Shown: positions 8,478 through 17,136, counted from the first letter of the stretch. The stretch is DNA of 39,709 bases from an uncultured Thermomicrobiales bacterium (GCA_902806405.1 CADCWL010000039.1:1-39709); one strand, 5' to 3'. The notes: generated by a model not told the origin, from the sequence alone. Numbers and translations: made by a program.

Positions 8478-8750
8478 AATAACGGGGGTGCGGGGGAGGC
8501 AAAGGGGCCGGGGATTGGGGGGAGAACGCGGGGGACGCGGGGCGGTGGTGGGACAACCGCGGCGGTTCGGCGGTCTGGGCGTTTCGCCCGAGTCTCCCCG
8601 CTCCGCTCCCAGCCCGAAGAACGAAGGGTCACCCCGCCGCGACGCCGACCGGGATGTCCCCCCGTTCGTCGGATGGCGGGGGCCGGGGTGTGGGACATCG
8701 GGACGGGGGGGCGCGAGGATGCTGCCGACCCCGAGTTCCCTTGGCGACGC

Positions 8751-8771
8751 GGGAGAGCACGGGGCTCTCCC
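8751..8771 (-). terminator. Hairpin downstream of the coiled-coil gene
   Basis: Stem gggagagc/gctctccc (8 bp) with a 5-base loop, 106 bases past the stop of the coiled-coil protein gene. No T-tract. Confidence 0.35.
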
Positions 8772-8876
8772 CGACGAACCTGGTACCGGCCGTCAACCGT
8801 TGGCCGTTGAAGCGTCCCCGTTGGCGAGCGCCGCCCGCCCGCCGTGGCCGGCTGTTGCCGAAGCGAGTTGCGGGAG

Positions 8877-9410
8877 CTAGTTGATGAGGGCGTCGGGGAC
8901 GGGCGCCGTGGCGGGGTGCGCGGGGTCGAGGTGGGCGGCGATCTCGGCGGCGGCGTCATCGCGGGCCTTCGCGGAGAGGGCGGCGACGCGGCGGTCGAGG
9001 GCGGCGTCAAGGGCTTGGGAGAAGGGGGGCGGGGGGACGCTCTCGGCGGGGGTGGCCTCCATGTCGACGACGGGGGCGACGGCGGCGGCACGGACCTGGA
9101 GGGTGTAGTGCTCGATGGCGGCCTCGGCCCAGGCGAGGTAGGCAGGGATCGCGGCGGCCGGCTCGTCGATGGCGACGGACTGGAAGCGGGTGCTGGCGTC
9201 TTCGAGAGCCTGGTCGGCGGCGGCCAGGTCGGCGTCGTAGGAGGCGATGACCCCCTGCGCCCAGGCGCGGCGCTTAGTCTCCTCTTCCTGGGCAACGCGC
9301 TGGCGGGCGGCCTGGGCCTGGGTGGCCAGTTCCTGGGCGCGCCGCGCGGCGGCCTCGGCCTCTTCCTGCGCCTTCTGGGCTTCGCCCAGGATCTTGTCGA
9401 TGTCGGCCAT
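8877..9410 (-). CDS. Ala/Glu-rich coiled-coil protein of unknown function
   Basis: A 177-residue protein with no signal peptide or membrane segment. Residues 1-60 are a strongly charged heptad-like helix (DKILGEAQKAQEEAEAAARR), which predicts a coiled coil. The middle part (IPAYLAWAEAAIEHYTLQVR) is also helical, and the C-terminal ~60 residues contain an Ala-rich helix and end in VPDALIN. I do not recognise a named family. ATG 9410 has ggggag about 8 bases upstream. It is transcribed away from the small membrane-protein gene at 9631, sharing a 220-base intergenic region. A scaffold or envelope-stress role is possible but not shown. Confidence 0.7.
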   Translation of the reverse strand: MADIDKILGEAQKAQEEAEAAARRAQELATQAQAARQRVAQEEETKRRAWAQGVIASYDADLAAADQALEDASTRFQSVAIDEPAAAIPAYLAWAEAAIEHYTLQVRAAAVAPVVDMEATPAESVPPPPFSQALDAALDRRVAALSAKARDDAAAEIAAHLDPAHPATAPVPDALIN

Positions 9411-9542
9411 GATGGTCGCTCCCCGTCTCGGTGTCCGCGCCACGGCCGGTCGTCGGCGGGCGCTCTCCGGCAAGGCGACGCAGCATCGCTGCCACGCGGT
9501 GGGAGCGCCGGGGACGGGAGCGGATTCGGACGGGGGAGTGAA

Positions 9543-9558
9543 TTGGCACGGGATGTGC
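9543..9558 (+). promoter_or_regulatory. Sigma-54-like -24/-12 sequence
   Basis: TGGCACG-N4-GTGC has GG and GC separated by ten bases, as in sigma-54 promoters (consensus TGGCACG-N4-TTGCA). It lies ~75 bases before the start of the small membrane-protein gene. Sigma-54 is rare in Chloroflexota, so this may be chance. Confidence 0.2.
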
Positions 9559-9630
9559 CTTACAAGTCTCCTTATGACGAGTACACGGGCGACGCGGGGC
9601 GTCGGTCGGGATCGCCCGGGAGGCAGGACG

Positions 9631-10041
9631 ATGACGGACGGTGGACGTGGGTCGGTGCCGGAGGACGGAGGGGACGGGGACGAGCGGCGCTACCCCGCGA
9701 GCCGGCTCCGGCCGCGGTCGCCCGGCCGGTCGGGCGCGCCGGAGGCGGGGCGGGGCGGGGACGTGCCGCCCCTGAATGCCTCGCCGCGGGAGGCGACGCC
9801 CCTGGACGAGCCGTTGGCCGCCGATCCGCTGCTGGGCGGGTCCGGGGTGGACCCGTTGCTCGGCGGACCGGGGGCCGATCCGCTGGCGGGGCCGTTGGGG
9901 ACGGGGGGGCGGGGCGGTTCGTTGTTCGCGCCGAAGAGCTTCGCGGGGGGGCGGGTGCAGGTCTTCGGCTGCGCGCCGGGGTTCCTCATCGTCTCGCTGG
10001 TGCTGTCGCTGCTGCTGACGCTGCTGCTGAACCTGCTGTAG
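9631..10041 (+). CDS. Small tail-anchored membrane protein, unknown function
   Basis: A 136-residue protein. The first ~105 residues are hydrophilic and disordered-looking, rich in Gly, Pro and Asp, with a degenerate tandem unit (ADPLLGG, VDPLLGG, ADPLAGP) at residues ~68-90. The C-terminus is a single hydrophobic helix, PGFLIVSLVLSLLLTLLLNL, running to the last residue, so the protein should be anchored with its bulk in the cytoplasm. ATG 9631 has GGGAGG upstream. I know no family name. It precedes the PRC-barrel gene on the same strand by 291 bases. Confidence 0.7.
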   Translation: MTDGGRGSVPEDGGDGDERRYPASRLRPRSPGRSGAPEAGRGGDVPPLNASPREATPLDEPLAADPLLGGSGVDPLLGGPGADPLAGPLGTGGRGGSLFAPKSFAGGRVQVFGCAPGFLIVSLVLSLLLTLLLNLL

Positions 10042-10244
10042 GCGGACCTCACCCCCGGGCCCGCTCGGTTGCGAGGGAGGGGGGAGCACGCGTCGGAGGA
10101 GTCGATCCGGAGAGCGGTGGTGCAAGCCGGCGCGACGACGGATGGCGTGGTGTGCTCCGTTCTCCGGCGGCCCGGGGTCAGCGCTTCGGGCACCGGACTC
10201 GACGGATTGCGGACTGAACGCGCGGAACCTTGCCGGGGAGCGGA

Positions 10245-10253
10245 TGCTATCCA
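10245..10253 (+). promoter_or_regulatory. Extended -10 element upstream of the PRC-barrel gene
   Basis: TGC-TATCCA, a TGn-type extended -10, 80 bases before ATG 10333. It resembles the TGCTACCAT elements of the galM and pyruvate kinase genes. Confidence 0.35.
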
Positions 10254-10332
10254 GCATTTGCTGGTAACAAGCTGGGGCCCAGGGGATGCGCGGACACGGT
10301 GACAATAGGCGATCGCGAGGCGAGGGGGCGGG

Positions 10333-11109
10333 ATGAACGAGGACGCGGTGCGGGGGCTGCCGGTCTACGGGGTCGGGGACGGGCGGGAGCTCGGGCGGGT
10401 GCGGCACGTCTACCTCGACCCTGGGAGCCAGCGGGTGGTGGCGCTCGGGGTGCTGCCTCCGGAGGTGGCTCCCGAGGAGGCGCCGGGGGCGCTCGACCCG
10501 ACCGGGGCCGCGTTCGTGGCGGTACCGCGGGGACTCACGTTTCTGCCGACGGCGGCGGTGCGCTCGATCGGCGCGGACGCGGTGATGGTGGCGGACGCCG
10601 CGGCGCTGGAGGCGGAAGCGCCGGCGGGCGAAGCGGAGCTCGTCGCGCTGGACGCGTTGGACGGGCGCGGGGTGGTCGCGCAGGGGGGTGGGGAGGTTGG
10701 CCAGTTCGCGGGGGCGGAGTTTGACCCGACGAGCTTCGCGCTGACGGGCATCGAGGTGGGCCGGGGGCTACTGCGGCGGCGGTCGCACCTACCGGCGGCG
10801 ATGGTGCACGACCTGCGGTCGGACCCGATCGTGGTCGCGGCGGAGGCGGACCCGGCAGCGCTGCGGCCGGCGAAGCCCGCGCGGGCGGAGCGGCGGGAGG
10901 CGCCCGCCGAGAAGCGGTCCCGGCCGGAGAGCGCGCCTGCCAGGACGCGGGTGTTCGGGCGGGGTCGGTCGACCGTCGAGGTCGCGGCGGTCGCCGATCC
11001 GGTCGGCACTGGGACGGAGCCTCGGAAGCAGAAGACCAAGAAGAAGTCGGCGAAGGCGCCCAAGGCGCCGAGGGGGGAGCGGAAGGCGGCCGAGGCAGGG
11101 GGGGCATAG
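10333..11109 (+). CDS. Double PRC-barrel domain protein
   Basis: A 258-residue soluble protein with two PRC-barrel-like repeats. The first spans residues ~5-80 (RGLPVYGVGDGRELGRVRHV then VYLDPGSQRVVALGV), the second ~95-165 (ALDGRGVVAQGGGEVGQFAG then FALTGIEVGRGLL). PRC barrels occur in RimM and in the photosynthetic reaction-centre H subunit and are generally interaction modules. The C-terminal ~85 residues are a basic, low-complexity tail ending KQKTKKKSAKAPKAPRGERK, which could bind nucleic acid or acidic surfaces. ATG 10333 follows gagggggcggg. No operon partner is evident. Function unknown. Confidence 0.75.
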   Translation: MNEDAVRGLPVYGVGDGRELGRVRHVYLDPGSQRVVALGVLPPEVAPEEAPGALDPTGAAFVAVPRGLTFLPTAAVRSIGADAVMVADAAALEAEAPAGEAELVALDALDGRGVVAQGGGEVGQFAGAEFDPTSFALTGIEVGRGLLRRRSHLPAAMVHDLRSDPIVVAAEADPAALRPAKPARAERREAPAEKRSRPESAPARTRVFGRGRSTVEVAAVADPVGTGTEPRKQKTKKKSAKAPKAPRGERKAAEAGGA

Positions 11110-11383
11110 GGCCCGAGCGTGGGGCGTCGGCCTCGCGCAATGCCGCTGTGGAACGGTGCCGGCCACGTCCCAACCCTCGACGCTTCGCACAGACAAGCCG
11201 AACAATGATGGACGGCGAGGCGCCCTGGGTCGGAGTTGGTCGGCGGCGTAGGACGGCGGTGACTCGGGCGCGGGGGGCGGTCAACTGCCGCGTCGTCCCC
11301 AGCGTTTCGCCCGTTCGCCGATCCGTGCCTTATCCCTCCGGTCACGGCCCGAGCCGTTCAGTCCGCAGGGAGGCGAAGCCCGA
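11110..11383. other. Intergenic region
   Basis: 274 bases between convergent genes; nothing recognisable on either strand. Confidence 0.4.
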
Positions 11384-11820
11384 CTAAACGGCGCTGAGCC
11401 CGCCGAGGATCGCCAGGACCATCGCACGGCCATCGGCGTTGCCTCCGGGACTCCAACCGGTGACATGGAGCCTGGCCCAGGCGGTCACGATCGTCGCCGC
11501 CATCGTTGCCATCGCGGTTGACCGGCGTCTCGGGGCATCCGCCCGGACACAGACCGGCTGGGAGGTCAGCCCGGGGAGCGCACCCTCGGCGCTCGGCGCG
11601 CGTCGAGGCGGAGCCCCACCCCAATGCTGGCGAGCAACAGCACGACGGGGATGACGTTGGAGAAGGCACTCGGGTTCAGTGCGCCGGCGGTCAAGAAGTG
11701 GAGGTTCACGAAGAGGCCGCCGAGGATCGCGGCCTTGGTCAGCGCCCCAGCCCTTGGGGAAGCTACGCTCGTCCGTACCGTCCTCGCCGGCGCCGCCTCG
11801 GAGACCGCCGCGCCTGCCAC
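11384..11820 (-). pseudogene. Small multi-pass membrane protein, frameshifted
   Basis: From GTG 11820 one frame gives two hydrophobic segments, LTKAAILGGLFVNLHFLTAG and SNVIPVVLLLASIGVGLRLD, and stops at 11566. A second frame, open to the TAG at 11384, continues with what looks like the rest of the same protein: MATMAATIVTAWARLHVTGW and a final AMVLAILGGLSAV helix. The two halves together would make a protein of ~145 residues with four membrane segments. I do not recognise the family. I infer one gene split by an indel between 11560 and 11600; two separate small proteins are the alternative. Confidence 0.45.
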
Positions 11821-11970
11821 ACCCGCCGGGCAAACCGCTGGAGACCGGGCCTGCGCAGGAGTTGGAGACTCACACGACGCTCCGCCATCATGGCCCTACT
11901 GCTCGCATTAACTTCCAAAGGCTTATAGAGCGCGTTCTGGAAACCTACCGTCTGACCGTGGACCCCCATC

Positions 11971-12061
11971 GCGCGGGGCCGGTGCCGGGGCACCGCACAC
12001 AGCGTGCTGAACCCACCAAGCCCCCGGAGGCTGAGCACGGGGGGCGCCCCCCGTGCTCAGC
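11971..12061 (+). repeat. Two-hairpin dispersed repeat, copy 2, with 32-bp palindrome
   Basis: Carries the ggtgccggggcacc hairpin shared with copy 1, then GCTGAACCCACCAAGCCCCC, then GGAGGCTGAGCACGG. The last part forms the left half of a perfect 32-bp palindrome (12030-12061; left half gctgagcacggggggc). The ~300 bases after it hold no gene. Confidence 0.7.
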
Positions 12062-12403
12062 CGAAGCCGGTCTCACGTCCCGACAGTGACGGCTTCTGCA
12101 ATCGTGCGGGAGGCATGCGGTGCGCGTGCGGGGCGACTCGAGGCCGGGTGGCCGTTGCGGTCTCGGAACCCGCCTCGCCGTCTCCGTCTCGCTCCTTGCG
12201 GACCCGTTCGGGTCCCGATGCGCCCCGTGCAAGGGCGGCGGCTGGTCCTGGACACCGATCGGGATCGGGTCGTCGCGGGAGGCGGGCCGGTGTGATCCGG
12301 GTGCCGCGCCCGGTGGCCATCTTTCCCGGCCTCAGCCGGGGCGCTTTGCGGTCTCGTTGTGGGGGGCGTCGAGCGGACTTGAGGGCGTGGCATCCCCCCG
12401 CCG
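12062..12403. other. Gene-free stretch
   Basis: 342 bases between the repeat and the stop of the SH3b/M23-like gene. It holds only a short hairpin at 12325-12340. Confidence 0.4.
12325..12340 (-). terminator. Short hairpin after the SH3b/M23-like gene
   Basis: Stem cccggc/gccggg with a 4-base loop, 64 bases past the stop codon. No T-tract; weak. Confidence 0.25.
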
Positions 12404-13915
12404 CTACGGGGCAATCTCGGCGCCGTAGTGTTGGTTTGGGGAGCCGTCGGCGGGGAAGTCTTGGCCGGCGATGGCATTGGGGCCCGAGAAGGGGGTGGAG
12501 ACGTTGGCGCCGTCGGTGAGCTGCCAGAGGGTGAGATCGATGTGGGGGGTGCCGGCGTAGCCGGGGCCGCCGGGACCGGAGACGACACCAAGGGGTTGGC
12601 CCTGGGCGATGGGTTGGCCGGAGCCGAGACCGCCATCGAGGGTGAGGTGGAACATGGCAACACCGGAGCCGTTGCCGGCGTCGATCAGGATGCCGCCGCT
12701 ACCGGGGTCGACCCAGCGGACCGTGCCGGAGACGGGGGCGTAAACGGGCTGGCCGGCGGTGTCGCCGCTTCCGAGGGCAAGGTCGAGGGAGTAACGATAG
12801 TCGGCTTGGGGACCCCGGTTGGTGTGGGTGCCGTTGTTGTAGCCCTGGATGACGGTCCAGCTGCCGCCCGACATGGGCCAGGCAATGCCGGACGAGGGGG
12901 AAGACGTCCCCGAGGGGACGGAGGGGACGGAGGGGGCAGGGGCGGGGTCTGGGACAGGGGGGGCGTCGGTGACGGTGGGTGAGATGGGGTCCGTGGGGGC
13001 GAGGTAGGCGGCGGCGGCCCAGCCGATCTGGCCCTCATAAGAGACGGGGGAGAAGCCGTTCTCGGGGGGGCCGACGGTCTGGAGGGGGGCACCGGGGGGA
13101 AGGACGAGGAGAACGGGGGCGGTGTCGGCGGGGCTAACGCGGAGGTTGAGGGCCCCGGTGGTGCTGACGGCACCGGCGGAGGGGGGCGGAAGAGACGACG
13201 GGAGCAGCGTTTCGGAGGGGTCGGAGGTGGCGAGGGATGCGGCATCGAGCCAGCCAAAGGTCCCGTCGGCGGTGACGACGGGGAGGAAACCGGCGGTGGC
13301 AGGACCGGCGAGGGTGACGGCGGCGCCGGCCGGGAGGGGCAGGAGGACGGGGTCGGCGGCGCTGGGACCGGCGCGGAGGTCCACCTCGGCGGTCGTCGTC
13401 GCCGCGTTGCCCGTCGCCGGGGCGGCGGCCCCTGAGACGGCCGGCGCAGCGGCCGCCGTCGGCTCGTCGGGAGCGGCGGGGGGCGGGGTAATCGGATCGC
13501 TGGCCGGGCCGGGCGGGAGGTCGGTGGCCGTCGTCGCGGGGGCCGGATCGGTCACGGCAGGGCTGGTGGTTGAGGCGGCGACGGCGGCGGCGGGGACGTA
13601 GCCGGTTTGGCCGGCGGCGGTGACCTCGGTCCAGTCCGTGCCGTCGGCGGCGGGGACGGGGCCGGCGAGGGATTCGAGGGGGGTGCCGGCGGGGAGGGCG
13701 GCGAGGACCGGGGCGCCGTAACCAGGCGCAGCGCGGAGGAGGACGGTCCCGCCCTCGGGGGCGGTGATCGTGGCGCCGCTTGGGGCAGGTGCGTCCTGGG
13801 CGCGAGCGGTTGAGGGCGCGAAGCCCGAGCCGGCGTGGGGCGCCAGAAGGAGGCAGAGGAGCGCGGCCAGGACGAGAGCGGACCACCGGGTGGCCCCGCG
13901 GACGGGCGTCGGCAT
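12404..13915 (-). CDS. Exported SH3b-repeat protein with degenerate M23 peptidase domain
   Basis: A 503-residue secreted protein. Residues 1-40 are a signal peptide (SALVLAALLCLLLAPHAG, cleavage near ARA-QD). Three SH3b-type modules follow at roughly 45-105, 190-245 and 265-320 (LRAAPGYGAPVLAALPAG, VDLRAGPSAADPVLLPLP, LNLRVSPADTAPVLLVLP), joined by long Ala/Pro/Thr linkers. Residues ~355-500 resemble a lysostaphin-type M23 domain (SLDLAL, PVYAPVSGTVRWV, MFHLTL, PHIDLTLW). M23 zinc enzymes need an H-x-H near the end; here it reads H-I-D, so catalysis is doubtful and cell-wall binding is the safer guess. ATG 13915 has GGAGGG upstream. Confidence 0.8.
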   Translation of the reverse strand: MPTPVRGATRWSALVLAALLCLLLAPHAGSGFAPSTARAQDAPAPSGATITAPEGGTVLLRAAPGYGAPVLAALPAGTPLESLAGPVPAADGTDWTEVTAAGQTGYVPAAAVAASTTSPAVTDPAPATTATDLPPGPASDPITPPPAAPDEPTAAAAPAVSGAAAPATGNAATTTAEVDLRAGPSAADPVLLPLPAGAAVTLAGPATAGFLPVVTADGTFGWLDAASLATSDPSETLLPSSLPPPSAGAVSTTGALNLRVSPADTAPVLLVLPPGAPLQTVGPPENGFSPVSYEGQIGWAAAAYLAPTDPISPTVTDAPPVPDPAPAPSVPSVPSGTSSPSSGIAWPMSGGSWTVIQGYNNGTHTNRGPQADYRYSLDLALGSGDTAGQPVYAPVSGTVRWVDPGSGGILIDAGNGSGVAMFHLTLDGGLGSGQPIAQGQPLGVVSGPGGPGYAGTPHIDLTLWQLTDGANVSTPFSGPNAIAGQDFPADGSPNQHYGAEIAP

Positions 13916-14287
13916 CGGGTCTTCCCTCCGAGGTCGTGGCGAACCGGACCCCGGGCCTCCGGGGTCGGTCGTCGGATGGTTCGATGCTGGGGAGACGGGG
14001 TCGGCCGTCCCGTGGCGGCCGTTGGGGCAAACCCGGCACGGGCGGCCGGGCGGCGTCCATCGACGCCACGGTCCGGTCGGCGCCGCGTGATCGGCGGTCG
14101 GCGTGGGGAGGCCTCGGACCGCGCGGTCGCCCCATGCGCATGGGTGCGGCGCTGCGGCGGTCTCCCCGCGCGCCCTTGGGGGAGTGGGGCACGGCAGAGC
14201 GCCGTGCCGTAACGGCGCCGGGCGTCCAGCCACGCCGACGCCGGGAGCGCGGCCGGGCGGGCGGCGCGCAAACCCAAGGGCGGGCGC

Positions 14288-14296
14288 AGGGTAGCA
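14288..14296 (-). promoter_or_regulatory. Extended -10 candidate for the SH3b/M23-like gene
   Basis: Read on the minus strand: TGC-TACCCT, one base from the galM and pyruvate kinase elements. It would leave a leader of about 365 bases, which is long, so a nearer promoter may exist. Confidence 0.25.
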
Positions 14297-14408
14297 CACG
14301 AGCTTTGAGCTACGATCCGTCGGCCGTCGGTCTTCGCGCTGGAGGGGTGGTGTTCCGGCTGTCGGGCGTGCGCCGCAGAGGCCCAGGGGCGGTTGGGGGA
14401 GATGCCAC

Positions 14409-14414
14409 GATAAT
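14409..14414 (+). promoter_or_regulatory. -10 candidate for the pentapeptide-repeat gene
   Basis: GATAAT, 54 bases before ATG 14468, an AT-rich spot in a GC-rich region. No good -35. Confidence 0.25.
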
Positions 14415-14467
14415 GGGGGCGACGGCCGGGGGGCATCGGTCGGCGGTCGTCGCGGGGGATCGACGGG

Positions 14468-15802
14468 ATGGAGCGGGCGCGGGTCTCGGCGGCGGTGGTC
14501 TCGCTGGTGCTCGTCGCCGCTCGGCTCGGGCTGCGCCGCTCACGAAGCAAACCGCCATCCCTCCCCGAAACCGGATTGGCGCCAGCAGCAGAACCTCTGT
14601 CGCACGTGGTCACGGAGTCCCCGCCGTCGCGGTCCCGTCCGACCGGCGCGGCGCCCGTGGCTGGGCGCGGCGGGGTGCCGCGCGTGGTCGGGGGGCTGGA
14701 CCGCTGGCTCGGGGTTGCCGGCGTCGCCGGCCTGGTGGTCACCCTTGGGTTGGTGGTTTGGAACGCCTCGGGGTGGCCGGTCGCGCGGCCGGAGGGCGCG
14801 GAGACGGATTGGGCGCTGGTGAGCGCGCTGATGACGCTGGCGGTCTGGGCGGTGTTCCTCGTCTGGAAGGTGCCGGAGTGGCAGGCGGCGAGCCGGGTGG
14901 GAAGCAGCGGAGTCGGGCCGGCGGAGCTTTTCGAGATCGAGAACGCGGCGCGGGGGACGCTGGGGCAAATCCTGAGCGGGCTGGCGGTGCTGGCGGGGCT
15001 GCTCTTCGCCTGGCAGCAACTGGGGAATACGAGCGAGACGTTGGAGGTGAGCCAGGAGGGCCAGATCACCGAGCGGTTCACGCGTGCGGTCGATCAGCTT
15101 GGCAGCGACGACGTGGCCGTCCGGCTCGGCGGGATCTACGCGTTGGAGCGGATCGGGCGAGACTCGGCGCGGGACCGGGGCCCGGTGCTGGAGGTGCTGG
15201 CGGCGTTCGTTCGGCAGCACGCGCCGATGCCTGGGCTGGCGGTGGCGCCGGACGGGACCCCGGCCACAGCGTCGGGTCGGCTGTCTGTCGATGTCCAGGC
15301 GGTGCTGACGCTGTTGACGCGGCCGGGGAGTGCCCGGCGGGATGGGGGGTGCCTCGACCTGGGGCAGACGCGGCTCGTCGGCGCCGATTTGGCGGGTGGT
15401 GACCTGACGGCGCTCTGCTTCGACGGAGCCGATCTGTCGCGCGCCGACCTGAGCGGGTCCTCCGGCGACCCTCGCCTGGGCGGGGTGAACCTCGGGAGCG
15501 CAGACCTCGGCGCGGCGCGGCTGGAGGGTGCGGTGCTGATCGGCGCCGATCTGACCGGTGCCAACCTCAGCCGGACCAACCTGACGGGAGCCGATCTCAC
15601 GGACGCGGACCTCGGCACGTTCGCCCTCGATCGGACGAATCTGCAGAACTCCAGGCTGAATGGGGCAGACTTCGAGGGGGCGTTCTTCTCCGAGGCGGAC
15701 CTGACGGGTGCGACCGGGGTGACACAGGCGCAGCTCGATTCGGCGGTCGTCGATGAGCGAACGAGGCTTCCCGGCGTCGTTCGTGGCACGCCCGAACGGT
15801 GA
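14468..15802 (+). CDS. Membrane-anchored pentapeptide-repeat protein
   Basis: A 444-residue protein. Three hydrophobic segments are visible: GVAGLVVTLGLVVW (~84-100), SALMTLAVWAVFLVW (~117-133) and ILSGLAVLAGLLFAW (~165-180). Next comes a conserved block, ITERFTRAVDQLGSDDVAVR then LGGIYALERIGRDSARDRG, that typically precedes pentapeptide repeats in bacterial proteins. From ~300 the A(D/N)LXX repeat forms a right-handed beta-helix: ADLAGGDLTAL, ADLSRADLSG, ADLTGANLSRTNLTGADLTD. Such proteins are structural or interaction modules; a few mimic DNA, but the membrane anchor argues against that here. ATG 14468 follows gggggatcgacggg. Standing alone, its role is unknown. Confidence 0.8.
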   Translation: MERARVSAAVVSLVLVAARLGLRRSRSKPPSLPETGLAPAAEPLSHVVTESPPSRSRPTGAAPVAGRGGVPRVVGGLDRWLGVAGVAGLVVTLGLVVWNASGWPVARPEGAETDWALVSALMTLAVWAVFLVWKVPEWQAASRVGSSGVGPAELFEIENAARGTLGQILSGLAVLAGLLFAWQQLGNTSETLEVSQEGQITERFTRAVDQLGSDDVAVRLGGIYALERIGRDSARDRGPVLEVLAAFVRQHAPMPGLAVAPDGTPATASGRLSVDVQAVLTLLTRPGSARRDGGCLDLGQTRLVGADLAGGDLTALCFDGADLSRADLSGSSGDPRLGGVNLGSADLGAARLEGAVLIGADLTGANLSRTNLTGADLTDADLGTFALDRTNLQNSRLNGADFEGAFFSEADLTGATGVTQAQLDSAVVDERTRLPGVVRGTPER

Positions 15803-16226
15803 CGCTGGAGCGGCACGTCAGCGTCGCACGAACCTGGTTCTGCGGGGCCGTGGGCGCGGAAAGTGGAATCCCGCCGGAGCGCGAGCGCGGGAAGCGGGGC
15901 GGGTAAGGAGGTCACGCGGAGGCGGCGTCCACCGGCGGAGCGATTGGGGCGGGTGGGAACGCGGCGGGACCGGTTAGCGTCGGAACAGGGCAGACACCCA
16001 GGTCTGTCCTGACCCGCGCGGAGGAGAAACACGGTCGGTTCGTCCGCGAACGGATCAGGTCGCGAGCGACGGCCCTTGCTGCAGAGCTCCGTTGTACCCG
16101 TCCCGCCACGATCGCGAGGAGCATTGGGACGGGGCGTGATCCAACCCGGCACTGCCGGGCGACCGCCGTCGAACGAACCGGCGATCGGGCGCCGAGCCGA
16201 CCGTGCGCCTGGGGAGGGACGGCTCG
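15803..16226. other. Gene-free stretch with one inverted repeat
   Basis: 424 bases between convergent genes. The only structure seen is the inverted repeat cagggcagac (15986-15995) and gtctgtcctg (16002-16011), 10-base arms with one mismatch around a 6-base spacer, which may terminate either gene. Confidence 0.45.
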
Positions 16227-16877
16227 CTAGGGAACGGGGCCAACGGTGCCGAGGAGCTGGAGGTCGCCGCCGACAAGGGGGCCTTCGGCTTCGTAGCCGA
16301 AGCCGGTGGGGGCAGCGGCGTCGGCAAGGCGGTCGCCGACGGTGAGCGAGGCGGTGTCCTGACCGACGGCGTCCGGGCCGGCGTCGCGGAGGCGGAGGAG
16401 GAAGGGGTGCTCGCCGTCGCCGTTGGCGAGCATGGTGCCACGGACCTCGCGGGCCCGCTCGTCCTCGGGGTCGTCGTCGTAGGCGATCGGGCCGACGCTC
16501 TCGAAGGCGATCTCGCCGCCGTCGGCGGCGGGGTCGATCCAGCGAACGAAGCCGGCGGCGCGGGGCGAGCCGTCCTCGATGCGGCTGGCGAAGAGGACGA
16601 CCTGAGCCTCCCCGGCGGCGGTCCGGACAACGCCGCCGCCGGTGATGCCGACCAGGCAGCACTCGCAGTCGTCGCCGTCGCAGAGGCAAGGGCGGCACAT
16701 CAGCTCGACGGTGCCCACCTCCCCCGCCGACGCTCCCGGCAGGCCCTGGCCGCGAGCGGCGGTCGGGGCGCCGGCGAGGAGGGCGGTCAGGCCCCCGGCG
16801 AGGCGACGGAGCAGGCGGCGGCGGGGGAGACGGGCGGCGACGGCTCGCGTGAGCGCATCGAAGCGACGGGCGTCCAT
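16227..16877 (-). CDS. Exported Cys-cluster protein, unknown function
   Basis: A 216-residue protein. The N-terminus has a basic stretch and a hydrophobic segment (RLPRRRLLRRLAGGLTALLA) with likely cleavage near ARG-QG. Just after the signal, residues ~60-74 hold six cysteines in MCRPCLCDGDDCECCLVG (C-x2-C-x-C-x4-C-x-CC), which suggests a metal site or disulfide knot. The remainder has beta-rich segments such as AQVVLFASRIEDGSPRAAGF and GEIAFESVGPIAYDDD, without further cysteines. ATG 16877 has AGGAGGG at good spacing, and TAGGAT ~50 bases upstream could be its -10. I recognise no family. Confidence 0.7.
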   Translation of the reverse strand: MDARRFDALTRAVAARLPRRRLLRRLAGGLTALLAGAPTAARGQGLPGASAGEVGTVELMCRPCLCDGDDCECCLVGITGGGVVRTAAGEAQVVLFASRIEDGSPRAAGFVRWIDPAADGGEIAFESVGPIAYDDDPEDERAREVRGTMLANGDGEHPFLLRLRDAGPDAVGQDTASLTVGDRLADAAAPTGFGYEAEGPLVGGDLQLLGTVGPVP

Positions 16878-17136
16878 GTTCCCTCCTGGGCGAGGAAGCG
16901 AGGGGGGCCAAACAAGCAGAGGTCCGTCGTCTATCCTACCGTACCGCGGCGAGGGGGCGGACGGGAACGGCGGATCGATCTCACGCTCGCCGCGCCCGGG
17001 TGTTCCGCACTCGGAGGGCATGGTTCGTCCGGGTCGGGAGCGACCGGGCCGCCGGGCCGGCGTAACGCGGGGGCGGGTCGGCGCACCATAACGGGGGGCG
17101 CGCTCGATCCGGGGCGATCGGCGATGCCGTGGGCGC

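Larger units (their letters stand above)
8385..8876. other. Intergenic region upstream of galM
   Basis: 492 bases between two minus-strand genes. It contains a likely galM promoter (8465-8477) and a hairpin at 8751-8771. No coding sequence was recognised. Confidence 0.5.
13916..14467. other. Divergent intergenic region
   Basis: 552 bases between the divergent SH3b/M23-like and pentapeptide-repeat genes. It contains TGCTACCCT-type and GATAAT-type promoter candidates; no coding sequence was recognised. Confidence 0.45.

Noticed and set aside
8775-8800. T-box-like CCTGGTACCGG
   Set aside because: It is downstream of, not before, an aminoacyl or amino-acid gene, and the T-box core TGGNACCGCG and stems are lacking.
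7245-8810. 521-codon + strand frame opposite galM
   Set aside because: Same artefact: shadow of the mutarotase gene, no domain.
9544-9558. Sigma-54 promoter as a firm call
   Set aside because: Only one good match in the window, and sigma-54 is generally absent from related bacteria; kept only as a low-confidence site.
10246-10280. Hairpin ccagcatttgctgg as a riboswitch or RNA gene
   Set aside because: Only a six-base stem; overlaps a likely -10 element and fits no known RNA.
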